Source of the DNA: Pleomorphomonas carboxyditropha
GTDB taxonomy: Bacteria; Pseudomonadota; Alphaproteobacteria; Rhizobiales; Pleomorphomonadaceae
Assembly (NCBI RefSeq): GCF_002770725.1
Contig: NZ_NQVN01000001.1
Coordinates: 186,001 to 250,000 of the forward strand
DNA length: 64,000 bases
Direction of reading: 5' to 3'
Positions within the stretch are counted from its first letter, which is position 1. The number at the start of each line of letters is the position of its first letter. The notes beneath the pieces were generated by a model, which was given only the letters and a program-made list of their open reading frames with translations, was not told the DNA's origin and did no database searches. Both the position numbers and the translations under genes were made by a program. Positions 42,237 through 51,781 of the stretch are shown one piece after another.

Positions 42237-43120
42237 CACGACCTCTTCAGCTTCGGATCGAGGGCGTCGCGCAGGCCGTCGCCCATCAGGTTGATGGCCA
42301 GCACGGTGATCAGGATGGCCAGGCCCGGGAAGGTCACCACCCACCAGGCGCGGGTGATGAACTCGCGGGCCTCGGCCAGCATGGTGCCCCATTCCGGCGT
42401 CGGCGGCTGGGCGCCCATGCCGAGGAAGCCGAGGGCGGCGGCGTCGAGAATGGCGCCGGAAAACGACAGGGCGGCCTGGACGATCAGGGGCGCCATGCAG
42501 TTCGGCAGGATGGTGACGAACATCAGCCACAGCGGACCGGCGCCGGAGACGCGGGCGGCCGTCACGTAGTCGCGGTTGCGCTCGGTGAGCACGGCGGCGC
42601 GGGTCAGGCGCACATAGTGCGGCTGGGCGACGATGGCGATGGCGATCATCGCGTTGGTGAGGCCGGGGCCGAGGATGGCGACCAGCGTCAGCGCCAGCAA
42701 GAGCGACGGGAAGGCGAGGATGATGTCCATGACGCGCATGATCGTCGTGTCGACCCAGCCGCGGAAGAAGCCGGCGAACATGCCGATGACGACGCCGCCG
42801 ATCAGCGACACCGAGACGACGACCACGCCGATGAACAGCGAGAAGCGGGACCCGAAGATCAGGCGCGACAGGATGTCGCGGCCGAGGGCGTCGGTGCCGA
42901 GCAGGAAGATGCCTTCGCTGCCGTGGGTGAGCGGCGGCATCAACAGCGCGTCGCGGAACTGCTGGTCGGGGTCGAACGGGGCGAAGATCGGCGCGGCGAT
43001 CGCCACGACCACCAGCGCCGCGAACAGCACGAGGCCGGCGACGGCGCCGTGGTTTTCCGAGAAGTAGCGCCAGAATTCCTTGAGGCGCCCCGGACGGACG
43101 GAAGCGGAGACGGCGGTCAT
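42236..43120 (-). CDS. dppC: Dipeptide ABC transporter permease DppC
   Basis: The 294-residue membrane protein has the OppC N-terminal domain (NHGAVAGLVLFAALVVVAIA), the GTDALGRDILSRLIFGSRFS motif of DppC/OppC, about six helices and the EAA loop region VTAARVSGAGPLWLMFVTIL then PNCMAPLIVQ. It forms the channel with DppB. Four bases separate it from dppB. Confidence 0.94.
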
Positions 43121-43124
43121 CGGG

Positions 43125-44135
43125 TTACCTCTGGTGCCGGATCTTGGGATTGACGAGGCCGTAGAGCATGTCGACGACGAGGTTGACGCCCATGACGATC
43201 AGGGCGATCAGCACGAGGCCGCCCTGCACGGCGGGATAGTCGCGGCGGAAGATGGAATCGACCATCCACTTGCCGACGCCCGGCCAGGAGAAGATGGTCT
43301 CGGTCAGGATGGCGCCGGCCATCAGCACGCCGATCTGCAGGCCGATGGTGGTGATCACCGGGATCAGGGCATTCCTGAGGGCGTGCACGGCGACGACGCG
43401 GAACGGGCTGAGGCCCTTGGCGCGGGCGGTGCGGATATAGTCCTCGCCGAGCACTTCCAGCATGGCCGAGCGCGTCTGGCGGGCGATGACGGCGAGCGGG
43501 ATGGTGCCGAGCACGATGGTCGGCAGGATCAGGTGGCTCGCCGCCGACTGGAAGGCGCCCGCCTTGCCGGACAGCAGGCTGTCGATCAGCATGAAGCCGG
43601 TCACCTTGGGGAAGAAGAACATCAGCGAGATGCGGCCGGACACCGGCGTCCAGCCGAGCGTGCCGGAGAAGACGATGATCAGCAGCAGCGCCCACCAGAA
43701 GATCGGCATGGAATAGCCGACCAGCGCGGTGGCCATCGCCGTGTGGTCGAACCAGGAATTGCGCTTGACGGCGGCGATGACGCCGGCCGGCACGCCGAGC
43801 ACGACGGCGAAGATCACCGCGCAGATCGACAGCTCCAGCGTGGCCGGGAACAGCGTGAAGAACTCGGTGAAGATCGGCTTCTTGGTGGAGATCGAGGTGC
43901 CGAAATCGCCGTGCATCAGGTCGCCGAAGTAGTAGATGAACTGCTTCCAGAGCGGCAGGTCGAAGCCGAAGCGGTGCATCAGCTCGGCGTAGCGCTCGGG
44001 CGATATGCCGCGCTCGCCGGCGAGCAGCAGCACCGGGTCGCCCGGCAGCAGGCGGATGAAGAAGAAGGCGACCAGGCTGACGCCGATGAAGGTCGGGATC
44101 AAAAGGCCGAGGCGTCGGAGAATGAAACCGAACAT
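43125..44135 (-). CDS. dppB: Dipeptide ABC transporter permease DppB
   Basis: The 336-residue protein begins MFGFILRRLGLLIPTFIGVS and continues VAFFFIRLLPGDP, the typical DppB/OppB start, with six helices and the EAA loop DYIRTARAKGLSPFRVVAVH then ALRNALIPVITTIG. It is the first transporter gene of the dppBCDF run. Nine bases separate it from the acetyltransferase gene upstream. Confidence 0.95.
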   Translation of the reverse strand: MFGFILRRLGLLIPTFIGVSLVAFFFIRLLPGDPVLLLAGERGISPERYAELMHRFGFDLPLWKQFIYYFGDLMHGDFGTSISTKKPIFTEFFTLFPATLELSICAVIFAVVLGVPAGVIAAVKRNSWFDHTAMATALVGYSMPIFWWALLLIIVFSGTLGWTPVSGRISLMFFFPKVTGFMLIDSLLSGKAGAFQSAASHLILPTIVLGTIPLAVIARQTRSAMLEVLGEDYIRTARAKGLSPFRVVAVHALRNALIPVITTIGLQIGVLMAGAILTETIFSWPGVGKWMVDSIFRRDYPAVQGGLVLIALIVMGVNLVVDMLYGLVNPKIRHQR

Positions 44136-44144
44136 GATGCGGGG

Positions 44145-44642
44145 TCAGTCCAGGCTCGAGAGTTGCTTGACGAAGATGTGGGTCGGATGCGTTTCATGGC
44201 GGCCGTCGGGAGTCCAGATCGGGGCTTGCCGGACGCCGCTGTCGCGCCAGCCGGCGCGCGCATAGAAGCGGTGGGCGCGGTCGTTGCCGGCCGAACACTG
44301 GATCACCGCGTCGCGGACGCCGCGCCGGGCGAGTTGCGTCTCGGCGGCGTCGAGCATGGCGGTGGCAAGGCCGGTGCCGCGCGCCTCGGCGACGACGTAG
44401 AACTGGTCGATCTCGTTGCCCTCGACGATGGCAAAGCCGAGGATGCGGCCGTCCGCCTCGGCGACGAGGCAGCCGGCTTCGAGCGGCCCCAGGCGAAGAT
44501 CGAAGCTCTCCATGGTCCGCTCGGCAACCACGTGCGCCGGCAGCACCGCCCCGTGGCCGTCATGCCAGGCGTCGTGCCACAGCCGGACGACCGCGGCGCG
44601 GTCGTCTGGGCGAAAGGGGCGGAAGGCGGTTGCGATGGACAT
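44145..44642 (-). CDS. GNAT family acetyltransferase within the dpp cluster
   Basis: The 165-residue product shows the GNAT fold: FRPFRPDDRAAVVRLWHDAW, LVAEADGRILGFAIVEGNEI, a strand QFYVVAEARGTGLATAMLDA with the acetyl-CoA loop RGTGLA, and NDRAHRFYARAGWRDSG. Substrate unknown. It lies nine bases before dppB and after the terminator that follows dppA. Its place suggests action on an imported peptide or amino acid, which is inference. Confidence 0.85.
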   Translation of the reverse strand: MSIATAFRPFRPDDRAAVVRLWHDAWHDGHGAVLPAHVVAERTMESFDLRLGPLEAGCLVAEADGRILGFAIVEGNEIDQFYVVAEARGTGLATAMLDAAETQLARRGVRDAVIQCSAGNDRAHRFYARAGWRDSGVRQAPIWTPDGRHETHPTHIFVKQLSSLD

Positions 44643-44799
44643 GGGGCTTCCAGTAGCCGCCGGAAACCCGGCCTGCAAGCGACAAGGACGCGATTTGACC
44701 ATTTTCGCGGCATCAAAATGCCGGGATTTCCGCCATCCTACATGGTTTCCCGCATGAGGGCGGACGCGCGCGGCGTCTTTCGGCTTTGTTTCCCGATGC

Positions 44800-44832
44800 A
44801 AAAACGGTTCCGGGGATCGCTCCCCGGAACCG
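44800..44832 (-). terminator. Strong terminator between dppA and the rest of the cluster
   Basis: A perfect 12-bp stem (44805-44816 with 44821-44832, CGGTTCCGGGGA) with a 4-base loop is followed on the minus strand by five T (44804-44800). It lies 22 bases after the dppA stop. Partial read-through here would give more binding protein than permease and ATPase. Confidence 0.9.
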
Positions 44833-44853
44833 CATCCGTCCTGATGGCTTGCC

Positions 44854-46446
44854 TTACTCGGCGAGGTCGACGCCGTCGAAGCGGTGCGAGCCGAGCGGAT
44901 CGACCTTGAAGTCGATCACGGCCTTGGACATCGGCACGTAGGTGGTCGAGTGGGCGATGGTCGCCCAGGGCGCCTCGCGCTTGAAGACGACCTGCGCCTC
45001 CTCGTAGAGCTTGGTGCGCTCGGCGACGTCCGACACCTTGCTGGCCTTGACGACGAGGTCGTTGAACTCGTCGTTGCACCAGTTGGCGCGGTTGGAGCCG
45101 CCGACGCCGGCGCAGCCGGCCAGCACGGCGAGGAAGTTGTCCGGGTCGCCGTTGTCGCCGGTCCAACCCATCAGCACCGCGCCGTCGCGCTCCTTGTCCT
45201 GGCTGCGCTTCAGGTACTCGGCCCACTCGTAGGAGACGATCTCGACCTTGACGCCGACGTTGGCGAAGTCGGCCTGGATCAGCTCGGCCATGCGGCGGGC
45301 GTTCGGGTTGTAGGGACGCGACACCGGCATCGCCCACACCTTCATGGCGAGATCGTTGACGCCGGCCTCGGCGAGCAGCTTCTTGGCCGCTTCCGGATCA
45401 TAGGGGTCGTCCTGGACCTGGTCGTTGTAGGACCACATGGTCGGCGGGATCGGGTTCTTGGCCACCTGGCCGGTGCCCTGGAAGACGGCGTCGATGATGG
45501 CGTTCTTGTTGATCGCCATGTTGAGCGCCTTGCGGACGCGCACGTCGTCGAAGGGCTTCTGCAGCACGTTGTAGGCGAGATAACCGATGTTGAGGCCGGC
45601 CTGGCTCGCCAACTGGATGCTGTCGTCGGACTGCAGGGCCTCGACGTCGGCCGGGTTCGGATAGGGCACCAGCTGGCATTCGCCGGCCTTCAGCTTCTGC
45701 ACGCGGACCGAGGCGTCCGGCGTGATGGCGAAGACGAGGTCGTCGATCTTCTGCTTGCCGCCCCAGTAGTCGGCGAAGGCCTGGTAGCGGATGACCGCGT
45801 CCTTCTCGTAGGCGACGAACTGGAACGGGCCGGTGCCGACCGGCAACTGGTTGAGGTCGGACTGCTTGCCGTCGGCGGCGAGCTTGTCGGCGTATTCCTT
45901 GGAAAGGATCGACGCGAAGTCCATGGCGAGGTTGGCGAGCATCGGCGCGTTGGCGGCGGTCAGCGTCAGCTTGATGGTGTAGTCGTCAACCTTCTCGATC
46001 GACTTGACGAGGTTCGGCATGTCCATGCCGGTCCAGTATTCCCAGGTGCCGCCGGCATAGGAATACCACGGGTCGTTCTTGTCGTTCTGGCGCTGGAACG
46101 AGAAGATCACGTCGTCGGCGTCGAAGTCGCGGGTCGGCGTGAAATACTCGGTGGTGTGGAACTTGACGCCCTTCCTGAGATGGAAGGTGTAGACGGTGCC
46201 GTCTTCGGAAATGTCCCAGCTCTCGGCGAGGCCGGGAACGACGTTGGTGGTGCCGCGCTCGAACTCGGTCAGGCGGCTGTAGACGGGCTTCGAAGAAGCG
46301 TCGAAGGTGGTGCCGGAGGCGTAGGGCGCCGGGTCGAAGCCTTCCGGGCTGCCTTCCGAGCAGTAGACGAACGTCTTGGCGTGGGCGGCGCCGGCAAGGC
46401 CCGCCACGAGCATGGTGGCCGCCAGAAGGCGGGACATCGTTTTCAT
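44854..46446 (-). CDS. dppA: Periplasmic dipeptide-binding protein DppA
   Basis: The start at 46446 follows GGGGAG and gives a signal peptide (KTMSRLLAATMLVAGLAGAA ending HAK). The 530-residue mature-type family 5 solute-binding protein shows KTFVYCSEGSPEGFDPAPYA, TFHLRKGVKFHTTEYFTPTR and MGWTGDNGDPDNFLAVLAGC, the latter typical of DppA. It binds peptides in the periplasm and delivers them to DppBC. It is separated from the permease genes by a terminator and the acetyltransferase gene. Confidence 0.95.
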   Translation of the reverse strand: MKTMSRLLAATMLVAGLAGAAHAKTFVYCSEGSPEGFDPAPYASGTTFDASSKPVYSRLTEFERGTTNVVPGLAESWDISEDGTVYTFHLRKGVKFHTTEYFTPTRDFDADDVIFSFQRQNDKNDPWYSYAGGTWEYWTGMDMPNLVKSIEKVDDYTIKLTLTAANAPMLANLAMDFASILSKEYADKLAADGKQSDLNQLPVGTGPFQFVAYEKDAVIRYQAFADYWGGKQKIDDLVFAITPDASVRVQKLKAGECQLVPYPNPADVEALQSDDSIQLASQAGLNIGYLAYNVLQKPFDDVRVRKALNMAINKNAIIDAVFQGTGQVAKNPIPPTMWSYNDQVQDDPYDPEAAKKLLAEAGVNDLAMKVWAMPVSRPYNPNARRMAELIQADFANVGVKVEIVSYEWAEYLKRSQDKERDGAVLMGWTGDNGDPDNFLAVLAGCAGVGGSNRANWCNDEFNDLVVKASKVSDVAERTKLYEEAQVVFKREAPWATIAHSTTYVPMSKAVIDFKVDPLGSHRFDGVDLAE

Positions 46447-46739
46447 AAAGTATACTCCCCTGTTGCCGAGCGAGGTCGGCGAACCCCGTGCCTGGCCGGA
46501 CGGTCTTCTTGTCACTTTTCCCCGTCGGCCGGCGAGCCCTTATCCGAACCGACAATTGACCGGTTGGCAAGCGTTTTTTCCCGTCCGGTCAGAAATGCGG
46601 CCTCTCGCCGTGCCGGCGGCGATCGCCGGCCGGTTTCGGCGGCGGCGGACGGCCATCCGGAATCCGAATCGTTCCGGGGTGGCTCGTCAAACCCTTCTGG
46701 CGGCGATAGGATCGACACGAACGCGATGAGGGGGCGAGC

Positions 46740-48248
46740 ATGGCAGACGGCGTCGAGGCGGAACTGAAGGTGGCCGTGGACGCGGCCGGCGCCTCGCGCC
46801 TCGCGCGCCTTGCTTCCCTCGCCGGGCTGGACGTCACGCCGAAGGGCGACAAGCGGCTGGTCAGCACCTATTTCGACACGCCCGACCTCGCCCTGCGCGC
46901 CAAGGGCATCAGCCTGCGGCTGCGCCGGTCGGGGCGGAGCGGCGAACAGACGGTGAAGTTTTCCGGCAGCTTCTCGCTCGGCCTCGCCGAGCGGCCGGAA
47001 TTCAACGTGCCCTACAACGGCCGGGTGCCGGATCTCTCCCGCCTGCCCGACGAGGCGGCGGTCGAACTGACCAGGCTGGTCGATGGCCGGCCCTTGGTGC
47101 CGCTGTTTTCCATGCGGGTGACGCGGCGGCGCTGGGACATCGCCACGCCCGGCGGCGACCGCGTCGAGATGGCGCTCGACCGCGGCACGGCGACGGCCGG
47201 CAGCCGGCGCGCCGACATCCGGGAAGTGGAATTCGAGCTCGTCTCCGGCGACCGGCGGGCGCTGTTCGAGGTGGCGCGGCCGGCGCTGGCCGGCGTCGCC
47301 TTCCACTTTTCGACCGAGGCCAAGTCCGATCTCGGCTACGCGCTGCTGGAAGGCGAGATCGGCGCGGCCGAGCCGACGACGGCGGTGGATGCCGACCTCG
47401 ACGACGACATGTCGGTGGAGATGGCGCTGCAACAGGTGCTGAGATCCTGCGCCTTGCAGATTTCCGCCAATGTCGCGGCCCTGAGGGCGGCCGACGATCC
47501 CGAGGGCGCGCATCAGTTGCGCGTCGGGCTGCGGCGCCTCCGGACGGCGCTGAAGGTGTTCGCCTCCGTCATGGCGCCGGGCGCCGCCGAGCCGCTCGGC
47601 GCCGAGGCGCGGCGGCTGGCCGCCGAGGTGGCCCATACGCGGGACATGGACGTGCTGATCGACGAACTGGTGGCGCCGCTGGAAGGCGACGACATCGCCG
47701 CGCTGATCGTCCTGCTGGAGAAGCGGCGCAAGGCGGCGCGCGCCCGGCTCGCCACCGTCCTCGCCGAGCGGAGCACCGGCGATTTCCTGATCGACCTCCT
47801 CGCCTTCACCGAGGCGCGCGGCTGGCTGTCGACGGACGATATCGGCCAGAGCGTCGGGCTCGCCGCGCCGGTCACCCCGTTCGCCGAGGAGGTGATCGCC
47901 CGCCTCAGGCGCAAGGTGGAAAAGCTCGGCCGCGACCCGGAGGCGCTGTCGCCCGACGAACGGCACGAGCTCAGGAAGCGCTTCAAGCGGCTGCGCTACG
48001 CCTACGACTTCTTCGAGCCGCTGTTGCCGAAATCGGCGCGGCGCAAGCTGCTGCCGCGCGTCAAGGCGGCGCAGGACGTGCTCGGCGTGCTCAACGACAT
48101 CCACATGGCCCATCTCATGCTCGACGACGTCCATGCCGCCGGACCGAAGGCCGGCGCCGTGGAGCGGGCCATCGGCTATTGCCTCGGCTGGCACAGCGCG
48201 CGGGCCGAGGCGATCTGGGAGCGGCGCTCCGACGACCTGACGCTCTGA
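46740..48248 (+). CDS. CYTH-CHAD domain protein, probable inorganic triphosphatase
   Basis: The 502-residue protein has an N-terminal CYTH domain with the ExExK motif (VEAELKVAV), STYFDTPDLALRAKGISLRL, RRSG...QTVKFSG and EVEFELVSGD. A C-terminal CHAD domain (from about residue 220) is rich in conserved His and Arg (HQLRVGLRRLRTALKVFASV, HTRDMDVLIDEL, ELRKRFKRLRYAYDFF). CYTH hydrolyses triphosphate; CHAD binds polyphosphate. It is a single gene, divergent from dppA (293-bp gap with no other gene seen). Confidence 0.92.
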   Translation: MADGVEAELKVAVDAAGASRLARLASLAGLDVTPKGDKRLVSTYFDTPDLALRAKGISLRLRRSGRSGEQTVKFSGSFSLGLAERPEFNVPYNGRVPDLSRLPDEAAVELTRLVDGRPLVPLFSMRVTRRRWDIATPGGDRVEMALDRGTATAGSRRADIREVEFELVSGDRRALFEVARPALAGVAFHFSTEAKSDLGYALLEGEIGAAEPTTAVDADLDDDMSVEMALQQVLRSCALQISANVAALRAADDPEGAHQLRVGLRRLRTALKVFASVMAPGAAEPLGAEARRLAAEVAHTRDMDVLIDELVAPLEGDDIAALIVLLEKRRKAARARLATVLAERSTGDFLIDLLAFTEARGWLSTDDIGQSVGLAAPVTPFAEEVIARLRRKVEKLGRDPEALSPDERHELRKRFKRLRYAYDFFEPLLPKSARRKLLPRVKAAQDVLGVLNDIHMAHLMLDDVHAAGPKAGAVERAIGYCLGWHSARAEAIWERRSDDLTL

Positions 48249-48352
48249 GACCCTGTCTCCGAGCGGTCGGCGGCGAATTACGCGGTTTACACATTCGGGA
48301 AAATACCGGACTGTCGGCGCGGGCGAGGGGCGTCCTTCGAGGGAGCACCGAG

Positions 48353-49231
48353 ATGAGCGAACGCATCGTCATCACGCAGGAGATGATCCGGCTCTACGAC
48401 GAATACACCCACCTGACGCTCGACCGCCGCGGCTTCATGGAGAAGCTCGCCAAGCTCGCCGGATCGAGCGCCGCGGCGGCCGCCATCGTGCCGCTGATCG
48501 AGGCGGGGCAGGCGAAAGCGGCCGTCGTCGACGCCACCGACGACCGGCTCGACGCCTCGACGGTCGAATTCCCCGGCGACGGCGGCACGCTGAAGGGCTA
48601 TCTCGTCCGGCCCAAGGCGGAAACCGGCCCGCTGCCGGCGGTGATGGTCATCCACGAGAACCGCGGGCTCAACGGCCATATCGAGGACGTCGCCCGCCGC
48701 CTGGCGCTGGAGGGCTTCCTGGTGCTGGCGCCGGATTTCCTGTCGCCGGCCGGCGGCACGCCCGCCGACGAGGACAAGGCGCGCGAGCTGATCGCCGCGC
48801 TCGACCGGGTGAAGGCCGTGGGCAACGCCGCGGCGGCCGCCGCCTTCCTGCGCGGCCGGGAGGGCGGCAACGGCAAGTCCGGCAGCGTCGGCTTCTGCTG
48901 GGGCGGCGGGCTGTCGCTGCAGACGGCGGTGGCCGATCCCGGCCTTGGCGCGGCGGTGGCCTATTACGGCGCCCAGCCGGCGGCCGAGCAGGTGCCCGCC
49001 ATCGAGGCGTCGCTGCTGCTGCACTACGCCGGCCTCGACGACCGCATCAATGCCGGCATCCCGGTGTTCGAGGCGGCGCTGAAGGAGGCCGGCAAGCCCT
49101 ACGAGCTTTACGTCTATCCGGGCGTCAACCACGCCTTCAACAACGACACGTCGGCGGCGCGCTACGACAAGGCGGCGGCCGATCTCGCCTGGACGCGCAC
49201 CGTCGGCTTCCTGAAGTCGCATCTTGCCTGA
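48353..49231 (+). CDS. Dienelactone hydrolase family protein
   Basis: The start at 48353 follows GGGAG. The 292-residue product has an N-terminal segment (LTLDRRGFMEKLAKLAGSSA then AAAAIVPLIEAGQAKA) that resembles an export or membrane-targeting signal. The dienelactone hydrolase domain follows: VMVIHENRGLNGHIEDVARR, the nucleophile Cys in VGFCWGGG, Asp in YAGLDDRIN and His in PGVNHAFNND. The family hydrolyses lactone esters; the substrate is not known here. Confidence 0.9.
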   Translation: MSERIVITQEMIRLYDEYTHLTLDRRGFMEKLAKLAGSSAAAAAIVPLIEAGQAKAAVVDATDDRLDASTVEFPGDGGTLKGYLVRPKAETGPLPAVMVIHENRGLNGHIEDVARRLALEGFLVLAPDFLSPAGGTPADEDKARELIAALDRVKAVGNAAAAAAFLRGREGGNGKSGSVGFCWGGGLSLQTAVADPGLGAAVAYYGAQPAAEQVPAIEASLLLHYAGLDDRINAGIPVFEAALKEAGKPYELYVYPGVNHAFNNDTSAARYDKAAADLAWTRTVGFLKSHLA

Positions 49232-49331
49232 GGCTTGCCGGGGCGCCGCGAAGTCCAAAAATATGATAAATCGGGCCTTGGTCCCGCGGCAAATCGCGAT
49301 ATAAGCGGCTGAGCAAGGAGCTGCCTCTTCC

Positions 49332-50258
49332 ATGTCGCCGACCGCCGCGGGCGTTCTTTTCAAGCTCGCCTCGACCATCGCCTTCGCTTTCATGCTGACG
49401 CTGATCAAGCTGGTGTCCGGCCGCGTGCCCTCGGGCGAAGTGCTGTTTTTCCGCTCCTTTTTCGGCATCATCCCGGTGCTCGTCTATCTCGTCGCGCTCG
49501 GCGTGTTTCCCGCCTCGCTGAGGACGGCGAAGCCGCTCGGCCACGTGCGGCGATCGGTGGTCGGCACCGTCTCGATGTTCTGCTGGTTCACGGCGGTCGC
49601 CTACCTGCCGCTGCCGGACGCCACCGCCATCAGCTATTCGGGGCCGCTGTTCGGCGTCTGCTGCGCGGCGCTGGTGCTGCACGAGCGGGTCAGGGCCTTC
49701 CGCTGGGCGGCGGTCGGCATCGGCTTTCTCGGCGTGATGATCGTCCTGTCGGAGCAGGTCGGCGGCTTCGATACCGGGCTCCACGGCGGCCGGGCGATCG
49801 GCGCGGCCTGCGCGCTCGCCTCGGCGGTGCTCGGGGCGATCGCCGCCGTCACCGTGCGCGAGCTGACGGCGACCGAGACCACCGGCGCCATCGTGTTCTA
49901 CTTCCTGGCCTGCGGCTCGGTGTTCTCCTTCGTGACGCTGCCCTTCGGCTGGGTGATCCCCAGCTTCGCCGACGCGATCATGCTGATCTTCGCCGGCCTG
50001 TTCGGCGGCATCGGGCAGGTGCTGATGACGCAGTCCTATCGCTTGGCCGAGGCCTCGGTGATCGCGCCGCTCGACTACATCAACATGGTCTGGATCGTCA
50101 TCCTGTCCTACCTGGTGTTCGGCGACGTGCCGACGGCGATCGTGCTGGCCGGCTCGCTGGTGGTGATCGCCTCCGGCGTGTTCGTGGTCTGGCGGGAGCG
50201 GCGCCTCGGCATTCTCGAGGCCAAGGCGAAGGCCAAGAGCGCCGATACGCCGACTTAG
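49332..50258 (+). CDS. DMT superfamily (EamA) transporter
   Basis: The 308-residue protein has ten hydrophobic helices in two EamA repeats: residues about 5-140 (GVLFKLASTIAFAFMLTLIK, YLPLPDATAISYSGPLFGV) and 150-290 (AIGAACALASAVLGAIAAVT, EASVIAPLDYINMVWIVILS). The DAT-A-ISY-x-PLF pattern is typical of metabolite exporters. Substrate unknown. The C-terminus is a charged cytoplasmic tail (ERRLGILEAKAKAKS). Confidence 0.9.
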   Translation: MSPTAAGVLFKLASTIAFAFMLTLIKLVSGRVPSGEVLFFRSFFGIIPVLVYLVALGVFPASLRTAKPLGHVRRSVVGTVSMFCWFTAVAYLPLPDATAISYSGPLFGVCCAALVLHERVRAFRWAAVGIGFLGVMIVLSEQVGGFDTGLHGGRAIGAACALASAVLGAIAAVTVRELTATETTGAIVFYFLACGSVFSFVTLPFGWVIPSFADAIMLIFAGLFGGIGQVLMTQSYRLAEASVIAPLDYINMVWIVILSYLVFGDVPTAIVLAGSLVVIASGVFVVWRERRLGILEAKAKAKSADTPT

Positions 50259-50728
50259 TTTTCCGCCTCAGGCGCCGGCGGGCCTCCGGCCCTTGGCTTC
50301 CGCTCCGCTTTGCGCCTTTCGGGGCTTCGTCCCGAAAGGCCCGCTCCGCGGGGCGCCGCTTGGCGCCGGAAGCCGCCAGGGCGGCTTCGGGTGCCCTCCG
50401 ATGCTCGGCACGGCGATCCATATATGCGGTTCGCCCCATTCTGCCCGAGGTCCTGCGCCTGCGCGTAGGAAGACAGAATTATATATAGGAAACATATACA
50501 TAACCCATATATAAGGTGTCATCCTACGCGAAGGCGTAGGACCTCGGGCAGGAAAAGGCACGCGGCATATATAAGGCATTCCTGGTTGCCGAAGGCGGGC
50601 TTGAGTTTTCTCGGCCACCGTGGAAGCGATTGCCCCGAAACCGCGCGGCGAGCGTTGACACTCCTTCGGCCGCGGGCCAAAAAGGTCACGCCGGGCCAAT
50701 GGAAAAGCGTCGGCGCGAGAGATATCCG
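50259..50728. other. Intergenic region with GC-rich palindromes, 470 bp
   Basis: No gene is seen. The first part holds several GC-rich hairpins, for example CTTTCGGG with CCCGAAAG, and the middle holds the paired REP element at 50443-50549. The last 150 bp form the leader of thiO. I looked for a TPP riboswitch (CTGAGA and ACCTGATC blocks) there and saw none. Confidence 0.6.
50443..50549. repeat. 107-bp paired REP element (copy B)
   Basis: The arms 50443-50475 and 50517-50549 face each other around an AT-rich centre that again contains TATATAGGAAACATAT. The right arm is identical to that of copy A at 34370-34402. The left arm has drifted (a T to G change breaks its inner hairpin). Equal length and centre show that the whole 107-bp unit was copied. 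Confidence 0.9.
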
Positions 50729-51754
50729 ATGAGCGAAATTGCGAGCGGCAAGCGCGAGATGGTCGATGTGGCGATCGTCGGCGCCGGTCCCATGGGGCTC
50801 GTCACCGCGCTGATGTGCGCCCGCGCCGGCCTCAAGGTGGCGATCTACGAGCGGCAGGGCGATTTCTCCGCCTCGCCGGCCTGGAACGGCACCGGCGTTC
50901 TCGCTCCCGACTGCGAGGCCGACGTCGCCGACGCCACCATCGTCGACCTCGGGCGCCGCTCGCTCGACCTCTGGCCGACCCTGATCCCCGGCTTCACCCT
51001 CAACGGCGCGCTGGTGCTCGGCAACCGGCGGCAGCCGACGGCGCTCGACGACTATTCCAGCTTCGTCCTCAACTACGAATGGGCCGACGAGGAACGGATC
51101 GCCGCCCTCGAGCCGTCGCTCGCCGGCATCTACAATCGCGGCATGTATTTCCCGCAGGCGGCGCACGCCGATCCGCGCGTCCTGTTCACCGGCCTCAAGG
51201 AGGTGCTGGAGGCGGCGGGCATCCGGATCCGCTTCGACTGGATCGGCACGATCGACGGCCTGCAGGCCGAGCGCATCGTCGACACGCGCGGCCTCGGCGC
51301 GCGCGACCGTTTCCCCGAACTCAGGGCCGTCACGGCGGAGATGGCCCAGGTGCGCAGCCACAAGATCGAGCTCAACCGGCCGATCCGCCTGCTGCACAAC
51401 CGGCATGCCCTCTACGTGACGCCGCGCGGCCAGGGAATCTACGTCATCGGCGCAACCACCGTCGACGACGACCGCAGCGGCGTGTCGGTGCGCTCGGCCG
51501 GCGAACTGATGACCCACGCGGTGTCGCTGCTGCCGGCCTTCGCCGACGCCGAGGTGGTGGAGCTGCGCTCGGGCCTGATGCCGGTGCTGATGAACGGCGT
51601 GCCGAAGGTGGTGGTCGGCGACCGGATCATCGCCGTCAACGGCCTCTACCGCTACGGCTGGATGGTGGCGCCGGCCATTGCCGAGGATCTCCTGCGCGTG
51701 ATCTATACGCAGGCGACCAAGGTCATCCATGCCAGCCGGCCGATGCGCCACTGA
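50729..51754 (+). CDS. thiO: FAD-dependent oxidoreductase, ThiO-like (glycine oxidase)
   Basis: The start at 50729 leaves a short lead before the FAD-binding VDVAIVGAGPMGLVTALMCA (GxGxxG). The 341-residue product also has YFPQAAHADPRVLFTGLKEV and GIYVIGATTVDDDRSGVSVR then NGLYRYGWMVAPAIAEDLL, typical of the DAO/ThiO family. ThiO oxidises glycine to the imine used to build the thiazole of thiamin. It is followed by thiE after 27 bases. The thiS and thiG genes that usually follow thiO are not present. Confidence 0.87.
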   Translation: MSEIASGKREMVDVAIVGAGPMGLVTALMCARAGLKVAIYERQGDFSASPAWNGTGVLAPDCEADVADATIVDLGRRSLDLWPTLIPGFTLNGALVLGNRRQPTALDDYSSFVLNYEWADEERIAALEPSLAGIYNRGMYFPQAAHADPRVLFTGLKEVLEAAGIRIRFDWIGTIDGLQAERIVDTRGLGARDRFPELRAVTAEMAQVRSHKIELNRPIRLLHNRHALYVTPRGQGIYVIGATTVDDDRSGVSVRSAGELMTHAVSLLPAFADAEVVELRSGLMPVLMNGVPKVVVGDRIIAVNGLYRYGWMVAPAIAEDLLRVIYTQATKVIHASRPMRH

Positions 51755-51781
51755 TCTGAGTTTCCCTTTGTTTCGGACGGA

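Noticed and set aside
50550-50728. TPP riboswitch upstream of thiO
   Set aside because: The conserved CTGAGA and ACCTGATC-type blocks are not present.
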